Assembly: GCA_028291305.1 (NCBI GenBank)
Contig: JAQGII010000217.1
Coordinates: 1-12,052 of the forward strand
From: Caulobacteraceae bacterium
Lineage (GTDB): Bacteria; Pseudomonadota; Alphaproteobacteria; Caulobacterales; Caulobacteraceae
Reading direction: 5' to 3'
Length of the DNA stretch: 12,052 bases
Shown here: in pieces, positions 1 to 6,361 of the stretch
Layout: every line of letters starts with the position of its first letter
Position numbering within the stretch: the first letter of the stretch is position 1
The notes under the pieces: generated by a model
The model's input: only the letters and a program-made list of their open reading frames with translations
Databases searched by the model: none
Told to the model about the DNA's origin: nothing
Position numbers and translations under genes: made by a program

Positions 1-13
1 GCTCTGGAAAATT

Positions 14-90
14 TGGCGCGCCCGGAACGATTCGAACGTCCGACCCTCAGATTCGTAGTCTGATGCTCTATCCAGCTGAGCTACGGGCGC
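14..90 (-). tRNA. tRNA-Arg (anticodon ACG), CCA encoded
   Basis: On the minus strand the 7-bp acceptor stem pairs GCGCCCG (90-84) with CGGGCGC (24-18). It is followed by discriminator G (17) and an encoded CCA (16-14). The D-arm AGCTCAGCTGGATAGAGC, the T-loop TTCGAAT and the anticodon arm TCAGA-CTACGAA-TCTGA are all canonical. The loop places ACG at positions 34-36, so the tRNA decodes CGN arginine codons; A34 is normally edited to inosine in bacteria. It reads out of the window to the left. Only a short T4 run is visible beyond the CCA, so no terminator can be called. No integrase or attachment-site duplicate is seen beside it. Confidence 0.97.
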
Positions 91-114
91 GCATGCCTTA
101 CGGCGAGGGCGCGG

Positions 115-143
115 AAACTAGCCTCAACGGCTTTGGCGTGCAA
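115..143 (-). promoter_or_regulatory. Candidate housekeeping promoter of the tRNA-Arg gene
   Basis: The minus strand has TTGCAC (143-138) as a -35-like element. GCTAGTTT (122-115) follows and resembles the Caulobacter -10 pattern GCTANAWC. The spacing fits that consensus. Transcription would start near 108, about 18 bases before the tRNA 5' end, a reasonable length for a processed leader. The call rests on motif match and position only. Confidence 0.4.
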
Positions 144-243
144 CCCGGTTAGGCGATCTAAAAATCACGCCCGTTTTACAGGGTTCCAGCTAGACCTTGG
201 CCGTCGCCGGGCGCATGGGGCGTGGGTCGTCTTTTTCGCCTTT

Positions 244-2022
244 GTGAGCAGCGCCGTGGCCCGTCCCGTCTTCGCGTACCCCCTCCTGCGGCCCCTGCTG
301 GCCGTCCTGCTGTCCCTCGGCCTCGGCGGCGCGCCGGCGCTGGCCCGGACGGTCCCCAAGCCGGCCCCCGCCGTGGCCCCCGCCGTGGTCCCGGCCGTGG
401 TCCCGGCCGGCGCCGGGCACGGCATGGTGGCCGCCGCCAATCCCCTGGCCGCCGCGGCCGGGCTGAAGGTGCTGAAGGCGGGGGGCAGCGCGGTGGACGC
501 CGCCATCGCCATCCAGGCGGTGCTGGGCCTGGTGGAGCCGCAGAGCTCGGGGCCGGCCGGCGGCTCGTTCATGACCTTCTACGACGCCAGGACGCACAAG
601 GTGATGTCCTACAACGGCCGCGAGAAGGCCCCGGCCGGGGCCACGCCGACCATGTTCATGACCGCGGACGGCAAGCCGATGAACTTCGCCGCGGCCATCC
701 TCAGCGGCCGCTCCAGCGGGGTGCCGGGGGTGATGGCCATGCTGGCCAAGGCGCACGACGACCATGGCGTCAAGCCGTGGAAGGCCCTGTTCGGCGACGC
801 CATCGGCATGGCCGACCGGGGCTTCACCGTCAGCCCGCGCCTGGCCGGGATGATCGCCTCGGCCGCGCCGCAGACCAAGGCGCCCGACATCGTCGCCTAT
901 TTCTCCAAGCCCGGCGGCGGCAAGTACGAGGCCGGCGATACCCTGAGGAACCCGGCCTACGCCAAGACCCTGCGCCGCATCGCCGCCGAAGGGCCGAGCG
1001 CCCTCTACAAGGGCTCGATCGCCGAGGACATCGTCGAGCGCCTGCACGGCGATCCCCTGCCCGGCAGCATGACCACCGCGGACCTGGCGGCCTATGCGCC
1101 CAAGATCGGCGAGGCCCTGTGCCAGCCCTACCGCGTCTACATCGTCTGCGTGCCGCCGCCGCCGTCCAGCGGCGTGGCCCTGCTGCAGGCCCTGGCCATG
1201 CTGGAACACACCGACATCGACAAGCGCGGCCCGACCGATCCGCAGGGCTGGTACCTGTTCGCCCAGGCCAGCCGCCTGGCCTATGCCGACCGCGACCGCT
1301 ACGTCGCCGACCCCGACTTCGTCTCGGTGCCGGTCAAGGGCCTGCTCGACCCCGCCTATGTCGCCAGCCGCGCCGCCCTGATCGGCGACACGGCCGGCCC
1401 GGCCCCGAGCTTCGGCCTGCCCCCCGGCGCCCCGGCGCGCGGCAAGGACGCCACCCGCGAGCCCGGCGGCACCTCCCACTTCGTGGTGGTGGACGGCCGG
1501 GGCAACGTGCTGTCGATGACCACCACGGTGGAGAGCATCTTCGGCGACGGCCGCATGGTCGACGGCATGGTGCTGAACAACCAGCTGACCGACTTCTCGT
1601 TCGTCCCGGCCGACCGTGACGGGACCCCCGCGGCCAACGCCGTGGCCCCGGGCAAGCGGCCGCGCTCGACCATGTCGCCGGTGATCGTGCTGACCAAGGA
1701 CGGCCGGTTCTACGCCGCCGTGGGCTCGCCGGGCGGCAACTCGATCTTCGCTTACAACCTGAAGACCGTGATCGGCGTGCTCGACTGGCACCTGTCGATG
1801 CAGGACGCCATCGCCCTGCCCAACCTGGTGGCGCGCGGCAACAACTACGGCAGCGAGCCGGACCTGTTCGCGCCCGGCGTGGTCGAGGCGCTGGCGGCCA
1901 AGGGCATCGCCCTGAAGGCGGGCCAGGGCGAGAACTCCGGTCTGCACGGCGTGCTGGTCAAGGACGGCCGGCTGACCGGCGGCGCCGATCCCCGGCGCGA
2001 AGGGGTGGTGCTGGGGTTCTAG
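244..2022 (+). CDS. ggt: Gamma-glutamyltransferase / glutathione hydrolase, secreted
   Basis: Ntn-hydrolase family enzyme that removes the gamma-glutamyl group from glutathione and related compounds, normally in the periplasm after autocatalytic cleavage into two subunits. With the GTG start at 244 it is 592 aa, close to E. coli Ggt (580 aa). A hydrophobic signal peptide covers about residues 1-27 and ends in ALA. A Pro/Ala/Val linker follows. Visible family motifs are GPAGGSFM (103-110), the substrate-binding Arg in YNGREKAP (R126), the cleavage and nucleophile threonine in GGTSHF (T410), RSTMSP (474-479, matching the oxyanion Ser-Ser region but with Ser-Thr) and GSPGG (494-498). The frame is open back to a TTG at 133, but that part overlaps the putative tRNA promoter and would bury the signal peptide, so 244 is preferred; GTG 256 is also possible. 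No clear Shine-Dalgarno is seen. A -10-like GCTAGACC lies at 189-196 without a good -35. The family call is firm; the exact start is not. Confidence 0.95.
   Translation: MSSAVARPVFAYPLLRPLLAVLLSLGLGGAPALARTVPKPAPAVAPAVVPAVVPAGAGHGMVAAANPLAAAAGLKVLKAGGSAVDAAIAIQAVLGLVEPQSSGPAGGSFMTFYDARTHKVMSYNGREKAPAGATPTMFMTADGKPMNFAAAILSGRSSGVPGVMAMLAKAHDDHGVKPWKALFGDAIGMADRGFTVSPRLAGMIASAAPQTKAPDIVAYFSKPGGGKYEAGDTLRNPAYAKTLRRIAAEGPSALYKGSIAEDIVERLHGDPLPGSMTTADLAAYAPKIGEALCQPYRVYIVCVPPPPSSGVALLQALAMLEHTDIDKRGPTDPQGWYLFAQASRLAYADRDRYVADPDFVSVPVKGLLDPAYVASRAALIGDTAGPAPSFGLPPGAPARGKDATREPGGTSHFVVVDGRGNVLSMTTTVESIFGDGRMVDGMVLNNQLTDFSFVPADRDGTPAANAVAPGKRPRSTMSPVIVLTKDGRFYAAVGSPGGNSIFAYNLKTVIGVLDWHLSMQDAIALPNLVARGNNYGSEPDLFAPGVVEALAAKGIALKAGQGENSGLHGVLVKDGRLTGGADPRREGVVLGF
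370..405 (+). repeat. Three tandem 12-bp units inside ggt
   Basis: GCCGTGGTCCCG occurs twice in perfect tandem (382-393 and 394-405). A degenerate third copy, GCCGTGGCCCCC, lies just before it (370-381). The unit is in frame and encodes AVAP-AVVP-AVVP in the linker between the signal peptide and the catalytic domain. Such a repeat can gain or lose units without breaking the frame. Confidence 0.85.
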
Positions 2023-3461
2023 GCCGCCGGCAGCCGCAGCTCGAACACGGCGCCCTCGCCCGAGCTGCGCAGCAGGGTCAGGGCGCCGCCGTTGGCCTGG
2101 GCCAGTTCGTGCGAGATGGCCAGGCCAAGGCCGGTGCCGCCGGGACGGCCCGACCCGGCGAAGGGCTGGAACAGCCGCGCCAGGGCGCGCTCCGGCACGC
2201 CGGGCCCGTTGTCGGCGATGCACAGCAGGACCTGCTCGCCGTCCGGCTTGGCCGCCACCTGGATCAGGCCTAGGCGAGGGGTCTCGGCGCCCTCGATGGC
2301 CTCGCGGCCGTTGCGGAGGAGGTTGACCAGGATGCGGTGCAGCTGCTCCGGGTCGGCCAGGACCTGGTCGCCCGGCTTGACGACCGCCTCCAGCCGCACG
2401 CCCTTGGGCGACAGTCCCGCGTCCTCGGCGGCGGCCTCCACGGCGGCGAGCAGGGCAACGGCCACGGGCTCGGACGCCCGCTCCTCGCTCTTGCCGTAGT
2501 CCAGCACGTCCGAGGTCAGGGCGGCGGCGCGGTCCAGCGCCCGCTCCAGGCGCGGCAGGGCGGCGGCGACCTTGGGGTCGCCGCTCAGGGCCAGGCGCTC
2601 GGAGGCGATCTGGGCGCTGGTCAGCATGTTGCGCAGGTCGTGGTTGATCTTGGCCACCGCTTCGCCGAGCGCCGCCAGGCGAGCGCGCGATTTCAGCGCC
2701 GTGCGCAGGTCGGCTTGCATCCGGTCCAGCTCCGCCTCGGCCCGGCCGACCTCGTCGCGGCGGTGCGAGGTCGAGATGCGCGCCGCCGGATCGTCCGGAT
2801 TGGCGCGGAACCGCTCCATCGAAGCGGTGATCCGCTGCATCGGCCGTACCAGGAACAGATTCAGCGACAGATAGACCAGCACCCCGGCCACCGCCGAGAT
2901 GAAGGCGGTCACCGCCAGCAGGTTGAGCAGATAGCCGGTGAGCTCGCGCCGCAACCGGATCTGCGGCGCGACGATCTCGACGAAGTCGCCGTCGCGGAAC
3001 TGCGGCTTGGCCACGATGCGCACCATCTGGAGCGGATCGCCGGTCAGCACGCGGAAGGGCTGGAACAGCCAGCCCAGCGGCCCCTGGGTGCGCAGGTCGA
3101 CCACCACGGGCGCGCGGGCCAGGCGCGGCCCCTGCAGCAGCAGGCGGCGGATGCCGTCGCTCTGCACCGCCACCGAGACCACGCCGGCGCCGTTGAGCAG
3201 CTGCGAGGACAGGGTGTCGGTGACCACCTGGTCTGGCGAGGCCTCCACCGCCAGGGAGGCCAGTTCGGCGGCGCGCACCCGCTCCTCCAGCCGGCCCCGC
3301 TCATAAGCCGCCAGCGACGGCGCCAGGATCAGCAGTTCGGCCAGCATGACGAACAGGATGGTCAGCAGCAGCAGGCGCGCCGACAGGCCGCCCGGCCACA
3401 GCCAGCGGCGGGGAAGCCCTCGGGTGGGCGGGCTCGGCGCGGCTGGCGCGAGGTCGATCAT
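2019..3461 (-). CDS. HAMP-domain sensor histidine kinase (orphan)
   Basis: 480-aa membrane sensor kinase. Order of parts: TM1 about 28-51, an extracytoplasmic sensor region about 52-176 that I do not recognise, TM2 about 177-205, HAMP about 206-258 (beginning RPMQRIT), dimerisation helix with the H-box NHDLRN (H274 the likely phosphorylated residue), then the ATPase domain. The ATPase domain shows an N-box (ILVNLLRNGREAIE, about 377-390), G1 (ADNGPG, 416-421), an F-box (LFQPF, 430-434) and G2 (GGTGLGLA, 441-448). All key catalytic motifs are present, so it should be active. Its ATG overlaps the stop of the TVP38-like gene by ATGA, indicating translational coupling. It is the last gene of the operon and no response regulator is encoded in the window. 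The reading frame is open upstream to 4130, but that part is the shadow of the TVP38 gene. Its TAG stop overlaps the ggt stop on the other strand. Signal and partner are unknown. Confidence 0.93.
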   Translation of the reverse strand: MIDLAPAAPSPPTRGLPRRWLWPGGLSARLLLLTILFVMLAELLILAPSLAAYERGRLEERVRAAELASLAVEASPDQVVTDTLSSQLLNGAGVVSVAVQSDGIRRLLLQGPRLARAPVVVDLRTQGPLGWLFQPFRVLTGDPLQMVRIVAKPQFRDGDFVEIVAPQIRLRRELTGYLLNLLAVTAFISAVAGVLVYLSLNLFLVRPMQRITASMERFRANPDDPAARISTSHRRDEVGRAEAELDRMQADLRTALKSRARLAALGEAVAKINHDLRNMLTSAQIASERLALSGDPKVAAALPRLERALDRAAALTSDVLDYGKSEERASEPVAVALLAAVEAAAEDAGLSPKGVRLEAVVKPGDQVLADPEQLHRILVNLLRNGREAIEGAETPRLGLIQVAAKPDGEQVLLCIADNGPGVPERALARLFQPFAGSGRPGGTGLGLAISHELAQANGGALTLLRSSGEGAVFELRLPAA

Positions 3462-4267
3462 GGCGTGCGGGGAGCCGCAGGCCCGCGCCCGGCGGCGGCC
3501 CGGCGGGCGCGGAACTGGTGGTAGACGATCGGCAGCACCGACAGCAGCGCCAGGCCGGTCAGCGGCAGGGCCAGCTCGGGGGTGATCAGGCTGCGCAGGG
3601 TGGGCGGCGCGCCCCTGTCGAACGTCCTGCCCAGGCCCGCGCCGATGCTGGAATAGATCATGGTGATGGGGAAGACGCCCAGGAGCGTGGCCGCGACGAA
3701 GGTGCGCAGGCGGATCGACAGCAGGCCGGCCGCCACATTGACCAGCCAGAAGGGCGTCACCGGCATCAGGCGCAGGGTCAGCAGATAGAAGAAGGCATCC
3801 TTCTTGATCCCTTCCTCCAGGGCCCGCACCCGCGGGCTGACGCCCCGCTCCAGCGCGTCCCCGACCGTCAGCCGCGAGATCAGGAAGATGACCGTGGCCC
3901 CGCAGGTCGAACCGATCAGGGCGGCCGGCCCGCCGACCCACGGCCCGAACAGGAAGCCGCCCGACAGGGTGAGGATCAGGGGCACCGGCAGGGACAGGGC
4001 GACGCCGACGACGTAGATGGCCACGTAGGCCAGCACGCTGAGCACCGGATGGGCGCGCACATAGGCGCTGAGGACGCCGCGGCTGGCGTGCAGCTCGGCC
4101 AGGGACAGGTGCTTGAGCGCCCCGCTCCACACCAGGGCGGTCACGGCGGCGATCACGACGGCCCCGGGCGCGAAGCGCAGGATCAGGCGCAGGGCGCGGT
4201 GCACCGGGGTCTCGCGCCTGGCCGGGCGATCCGCCTCGCTGATGATGGCCGGCTGCTGATCGTCCAC
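3458..4267 (-). CDS. TVP38/TMEM64 (DedA/VTT-domain) family membrane protein
   Basis: 269 aa from the GTG at 4267. The VTT/SNARE-associated domain is recognisable from GGFLFGPWVGG (about 103-113) and the following helix GATVIFLISR. It is also supported by TLRLMPVTPFWLVNVAAGL (about 164-182), the re-entrant-loop region typical of the family. Hydrophobic segments lie at about 31-49, 75-131, 171-212 and 231-250. The N-terminus (about 1-28) and C-terminus are charged and probably cytoplasmic. Members of this superfamily have been linked to lipid scrambling and membrane homeostasis; the substrate here is unknown. An ATG at 4336 would add 23 Arg-rich residues and overlap pyrD by 41 bases. The GTG at 4267 avoids that overlap and has AGGG about ten bases upstream, so it is preferred with moderate certainty. 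The stop overlaps the kinase start by ATGA. Confidence 0.88.
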   Translation of the reverse strand: MDDQQPAIISEADRPARRETPVHRALRLILRFAPGAVVIAAVTALVWSGALKHLSLAELHASRGVLSAYVRAHPVLSVLAYVAIYVVGVALSLPVPLILTLSGGFLFGPWVGGPAALIGSTCGATVIFLISRLTVGDALERGVSPRVRALEEGIKKDAFFYLLTLRLMPVTPFWLVNVAAGLLSIRLRTFVAATLLGVFPITMIYSSIGAGLGRTFDRGAPPTLRSLITPELALPLTGLALLSVLPIVYHQFRARRAAAGRGPAAPRTP

Positions 4268-4295
4268 GTCGTCGGGGCCCTCGTAAGGCCCTGTT

Positions 4296-5363
4296 CTAGC
4301 CCGCGCCGACCGCCTCGACCACCGATACGAAGCCATCGGCCCGCAACCGGGCCGCCAAGTCGCGCTTGATGCGCCCCACCAGGCCCGGTCCGCCGTAAAC
4401 CAGGGCGGAATAGAGCTGCACCGCGCAGGCGCCGGCCCGGATCTTGGCGTAGGCGTCCGACCCGCTGGATATCCCGCCGACCCCGATCAGCGGGAAACGG
4501 CCGGCGGCGCAGGCGTGGAAGCGCCTGAGGACCTGGGTGGACGGGCCCATCAGGGGCGCGCCGGACAGGCCGCCGGCCTCGCCCCGGAGGGCGGAGCGCA
4601 GGTCGTCCGGCCGCGACAGGGTGGTGTTGCCGGCGATCACGCCCTTCAGTCCGTGGCGGGCGACGGCGTCGCAGATGTCCATGATCTGGGTGTCGTCGAG
4701 GTCGGGCGCCACCTTGAGGAAGACGGGCCGCGGCGCCGCGTCGTCGGTCGCGGCGTCGAGCGCCCTGCGCTCCTCCATCAGCCGGCCGAGCAGGTCGTCC
4801 AGGGCCTGTCCCGATTGCAGGTCGCGCAGGCCCGGGGTGTTGGGCGAGGAGATGTTGGCGGTGAAATAGTCGGCCAGGGTCCACAGGCAGCGCAGCCCCG
4901 TCACATAGTCGCCGATGCGGTCCTCGGAATCCTTGTTGGCGCCGATGTTGGCCCCGACCACCCCGTCCTGGCGGCGGCGGCCCTGCAGGCGCCGGGCGAA
5001 GGCCTCCAGGCCCTGGTTGTTGAACCCCAGGCGGTTGATCACGGCGCGGTCCTCGGACAGCCGGAACAGGCGCGGACGCGGGTTGCCCGCCTGGGCCAGC
5101 GGCGTGACGGTGCCGCACTCGACGAAACCGAAGCCGGCCGCCAGCATGGCCCCGGCCACCTCGGCGTTCTTGTCGAAGCCGGCGGCCAGGCCGACGCAGG
5201 CGCGCAGCTGCAGGCCGCACAGCTCCACCGCCAGGCAGGGATCGTCCAGACCGTTGTCGCGCGGGCCGAGGCCGGCCTTGAGCGCCTTGATGGCGACGCC
5301 GTGCGCCTCCTCCGCGTCCAGGGCGTGCAGGGCCCGCGCCGCGATATCCTGAACCAGGTTCAT
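4296..5363 (-). CDS. pyrD: Dihydroorotate dehydrogenase (quinone), class 2
   Basis: 355-aa FMN enzyme that oxidises dihydroorotate to orotate and passes electrons to membrane quinone, the fourth step of UMP synthesis. Class 2 is shown by the N-terminal helical extension (about 1-40) before the barrel and by the serine base in NISSPNTPGLR (S173, equivalent to E. coli Ser175). Other signatures are AAGFDKNAE (60-68), NRLGFNNQG (110-118, FMN/substrate region), ANIGANKDS (138-146), FLKVAPD (215-221), GNTTLSRP (245-252), GVGGISSG (294-301, FMN phosphate) and AVQLYSALVY (314-323). The ATG at 5361-5363 shares one base with the TGA of the DUF952 gene. The frame is open further upstream to 5669, but that segment is the out-of-frame DUF952 gene. 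The GTG start of the TVP38 gene lies 28 bases past the stop. Confidence 0.97.
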   Translation of the reverse strand: MNLVQDIAARALHALDAEEAHGVAIKALKAGLGPRDNGLDDPCLAVELCGLQLRACVGLAAGFDKNAEVAGAMLAAGFGFVECGTVTPLAQAGNPRPRLFRLSEDRAVINRLGFNNQGLEAFARRLQGRRRQDGVVGANIGANKDSEDRIGDYVTGLRCLWTLADYFTANISSPNTPGLRDLQSGQALDDLLGRLMEERRALDAATDDAAPRPVFLKVAPDLDDTQIMDICDAVARHGLKGVIAGNTTLSRPDDLRSALRGEAGGLSGAPLMGPSTQVLRRFHACAAGRFPLIGVGGISSGSDAYAKIRAGACAVQLYSALVYGGPGLVGRIKRDLAARLRADGFVSVVEAVGAG

Positions 5364-5704
5364 CAGCCGTCCAGGCCCAGCTGGGGCACGCCGTCCGGGT
5401 CCAGCGGAATATCGCGCACATCGAGCGCCAGGCCAGGATCCAGCGGCCCGTACAGGTGCGGGAACAGCTGCCCCCCGCGCGACGGCTCCCATTTCAGCGC
5501 CGGCCCCAGGGCGTCCGCCGACAGCGCCACCAGCACCAGGCCCGCCTGGTCCTTGAAATGCAGCCGCGCGGTGTCCTGCGCCTGGCCCCCGGTCGACAGG
5601 TGGATATAGCCGTCCTCCAGGTCGATGGCCGCGCCGTCGAACCGTCCTTGCGCCACGGCCTCGTCCCACGCCGCGCGGGACAGGATCTTGTAGATGCGGC
5701 TCAT
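5363..5704 (-). CDS. DUF952 domain-containing protein
   Basis: 113-aa small cytoplasmic protein with no signal peptide or membrane segment. It carries the DUF952 hallmarks: an N-terminal IYKI (4-7) with W13, the DGYIHLST block (31-38), the central VLVALSADALGPALKWE (57-73) and FPHLYGPL (81-88). It covers the full family length. The biochemical role of the family is not known to me. It is embedded in the operon: its start overlaps the stop of the SixA-like gene by ATGA (5701-5704) and its stop overlaps pyrD by one base. It should therefore be made in step with both. Confidence 0.9.
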   Translation of the reverse strand: MSRIYKILSRAAWDEAVAQGRFDGAAIDLEDGYIHLSTGGQAQDTARLHFKDQAGLVLVALSADALGPALKWEPSRGGQLFPHLYGPLDPGLALDVRDIPLDPDGVPQLGLDG

Positions 5705-6195
5705 GCCCTGCCCTCCAGCACCTTGGGCGTATAGAGCTCGAAGCTCGGCGGATCGAAACCGATCACCGAGGCCGCGCCGGTGGGGAAGCCCATCTCGATC
5801 CGCGACAATCCGTCGATGGAGCCGCGGGCCTCTTGCGCCAGGCGGACGGACAGGGCGCCGAGGCCGGGATTATGCCCCACGATCATCACGGTGCGCGCCG
5901 CGCCGCCTTCACTGTGGGCGATCTTCAGGATCTGGGCCGGGGCGATCTCGTAAAGCGCGGGGACGATCTTGAACACGGCGCGGGTGAAGACGGTGGCGGC
6001 GAGCTCCCAGGTCTGCACCGCCCGGGCGGCCGGGGAGACCAGCGCCAGATCGGGGTGGATCCCGGCCTCGGCCAGCGCCTTGCACACCACCAGCGTGTCG
6101 CGCCGCCCCCGGTCGGTCAGGGCGCGGTCGAAGTCCTGCCCGGAAACGGCGTCCGCTTCGGCCTTGCCGTGACGCAGCAGGATCAGCCGGTCCAT
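5701..6195 (-). CDS. SixA-like histidine phosphatase family protein
   Basis: 164-aa protein of the histidine phosphatase (phosphoglycerate-mutase-like) superfamily, close in size to E. coli SixA (161 aa). The catalytic core is visible: LRHGKAE with R8 and the phospho-accepting H9, SPAARAVQT with R58, and VGHNPGL with H108. SixA removes phosphate from phosphohistidine, for example on HPt or phosphotransferase proteins; the target here is unknown, so no symbol is given. The ATG at 6195 has a good ribosome binding site (GGAG at 6204-6201, five bases away). This is the first gene of the operon, and its stop overlaps the DUF952 start. The operon also encodes a histidine kinase, which makes phosphohistidine chemistry a reasonable but untested theme. 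Confidence 0.88.
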   Translation of the reverse strand: MDRLILLRHGKAEADAVSGQDFDRALTDRGRRDTLVVCKALAEAGIHPDLALVSPAARAVQTWELAATVFTRAVFKIVPALYEIAPAQILKIAHSEGGAARTVMIVGHNPGLGALSVRLAQEARGSIDGLSRIEMGFPTGAASVIGFDPPSFELYTPKVLEGRA

Positions 6196-6200
6196 CGGGT

Positions 6201-6204
6201 CTCC
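6201..6204 (-). promoter_or_regulatory. Ribosome binding site of the SixA-like gene
   Basis: The minus strand reads AGCGGAGACCCG before the ATG. GGAG (6204-6201) sits five bases from the start codon. This fixes the start at 6195. Confidence 0.7.
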
Positions 6205-6260
6205 GCTGGCATGGGTGAAAGACGGGCGGGACTTGGAATCGCCCCATGCGGTTCATAGGT

Positions 6261-6275
6261 CGGGCGGGCCGCCCG
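6261..6275. repeat. GC-rich inverted repeat between the SixA-like gene and metX
   Basis: CGGGCGGGCCGCCCG is a perfect inverted repeat, 7-base arms around one central base; as RNA it would form five pairs with a five-base loop. It lies in the 166-base divergent region, upstream of the putative metX promoter and in the leader side of the operon on the minus strand. It could be an operator or chance GC-rich symmetry. Confidence 0.4.
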
Positions 6276-6326
6276 GGAAAGAGGGGTTGGCTCCAGCAAG
6301 GGCGCCAGAGGGAGAACAAGGCGTGG

Positions 6327-6353
6327 TTGACACCACCGAAGCTAGGCTATCCA
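6327..6353 (+). promoter_or_regulatory. Candidate housekeeping promoter of metX, placed for a leaderless mRNA
   Basis: TTGACAC (6327-6333) is followed after 12 bases by GCTATCCA (6346-6353). This fits the Caulobacter housekeeping arrangement TTGACgS-N10-14-GCTANAWC in spacing, in the -35 and in the GCTA core; the rest of the -10 is weak. A start six to eight bases beyond the -10 falls at about 6359-6362, at or next to the ATG at 6362. Motif and position only; no transcript data. Confidence 0.5.
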
Positions 6354-6361
6354 ACGCGCTG

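Noticed and set aside
133..243. Upstream part of the ggt frame from TTG 133
   Set aside because: It places 37 Arg-rich residues before the signal peptide and overlaps the likely tRNA promoter.
14..243. tRNA-Arg as an integration site of a mobile element
   Set aside because: No integrase, no repeated tRNA 3' end and only ordinary metabolic genes follow.
190..2223. A 677-codon open frame antisense to ggt
   Set aside because: Arg/Gly/His/Ala-rich translation typical of the complement of GC-rich codons. The sense frame encodes a complete Ggt with all catalytic motifs.
2337..3524. A 395-codon plus-strand open frame across the kinase gene
   Set aside because: Gln/Arg/His-rich composition with no domain. 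It is the antisense shadow of an intact kinase with all ATPase boxes.
3462..4130. Kinase N-terminal extension of about 220 residues
   Set aside because: The extra sequence is the out-of-frame shadow of the TVP38-like gene. The ATG at 3461 with ATGA coupling and an immediate TM segment is a better start.
5364..5669. PyrD N-terminal extension
   Set aside because: It is an out-of-frame reading of the DUF952 gene. The ATG at 5363 gives the normal class 2 PyrD N-terminus.
6215..6361. SAM-II or other methionine riboswitch upstream of metX
   Set aside because: No SAM-II core sequence or recognisable SAM-I junction was found by eye. Only a short GC-rich inverted repeat is present. A covariance-model search would be decisive.
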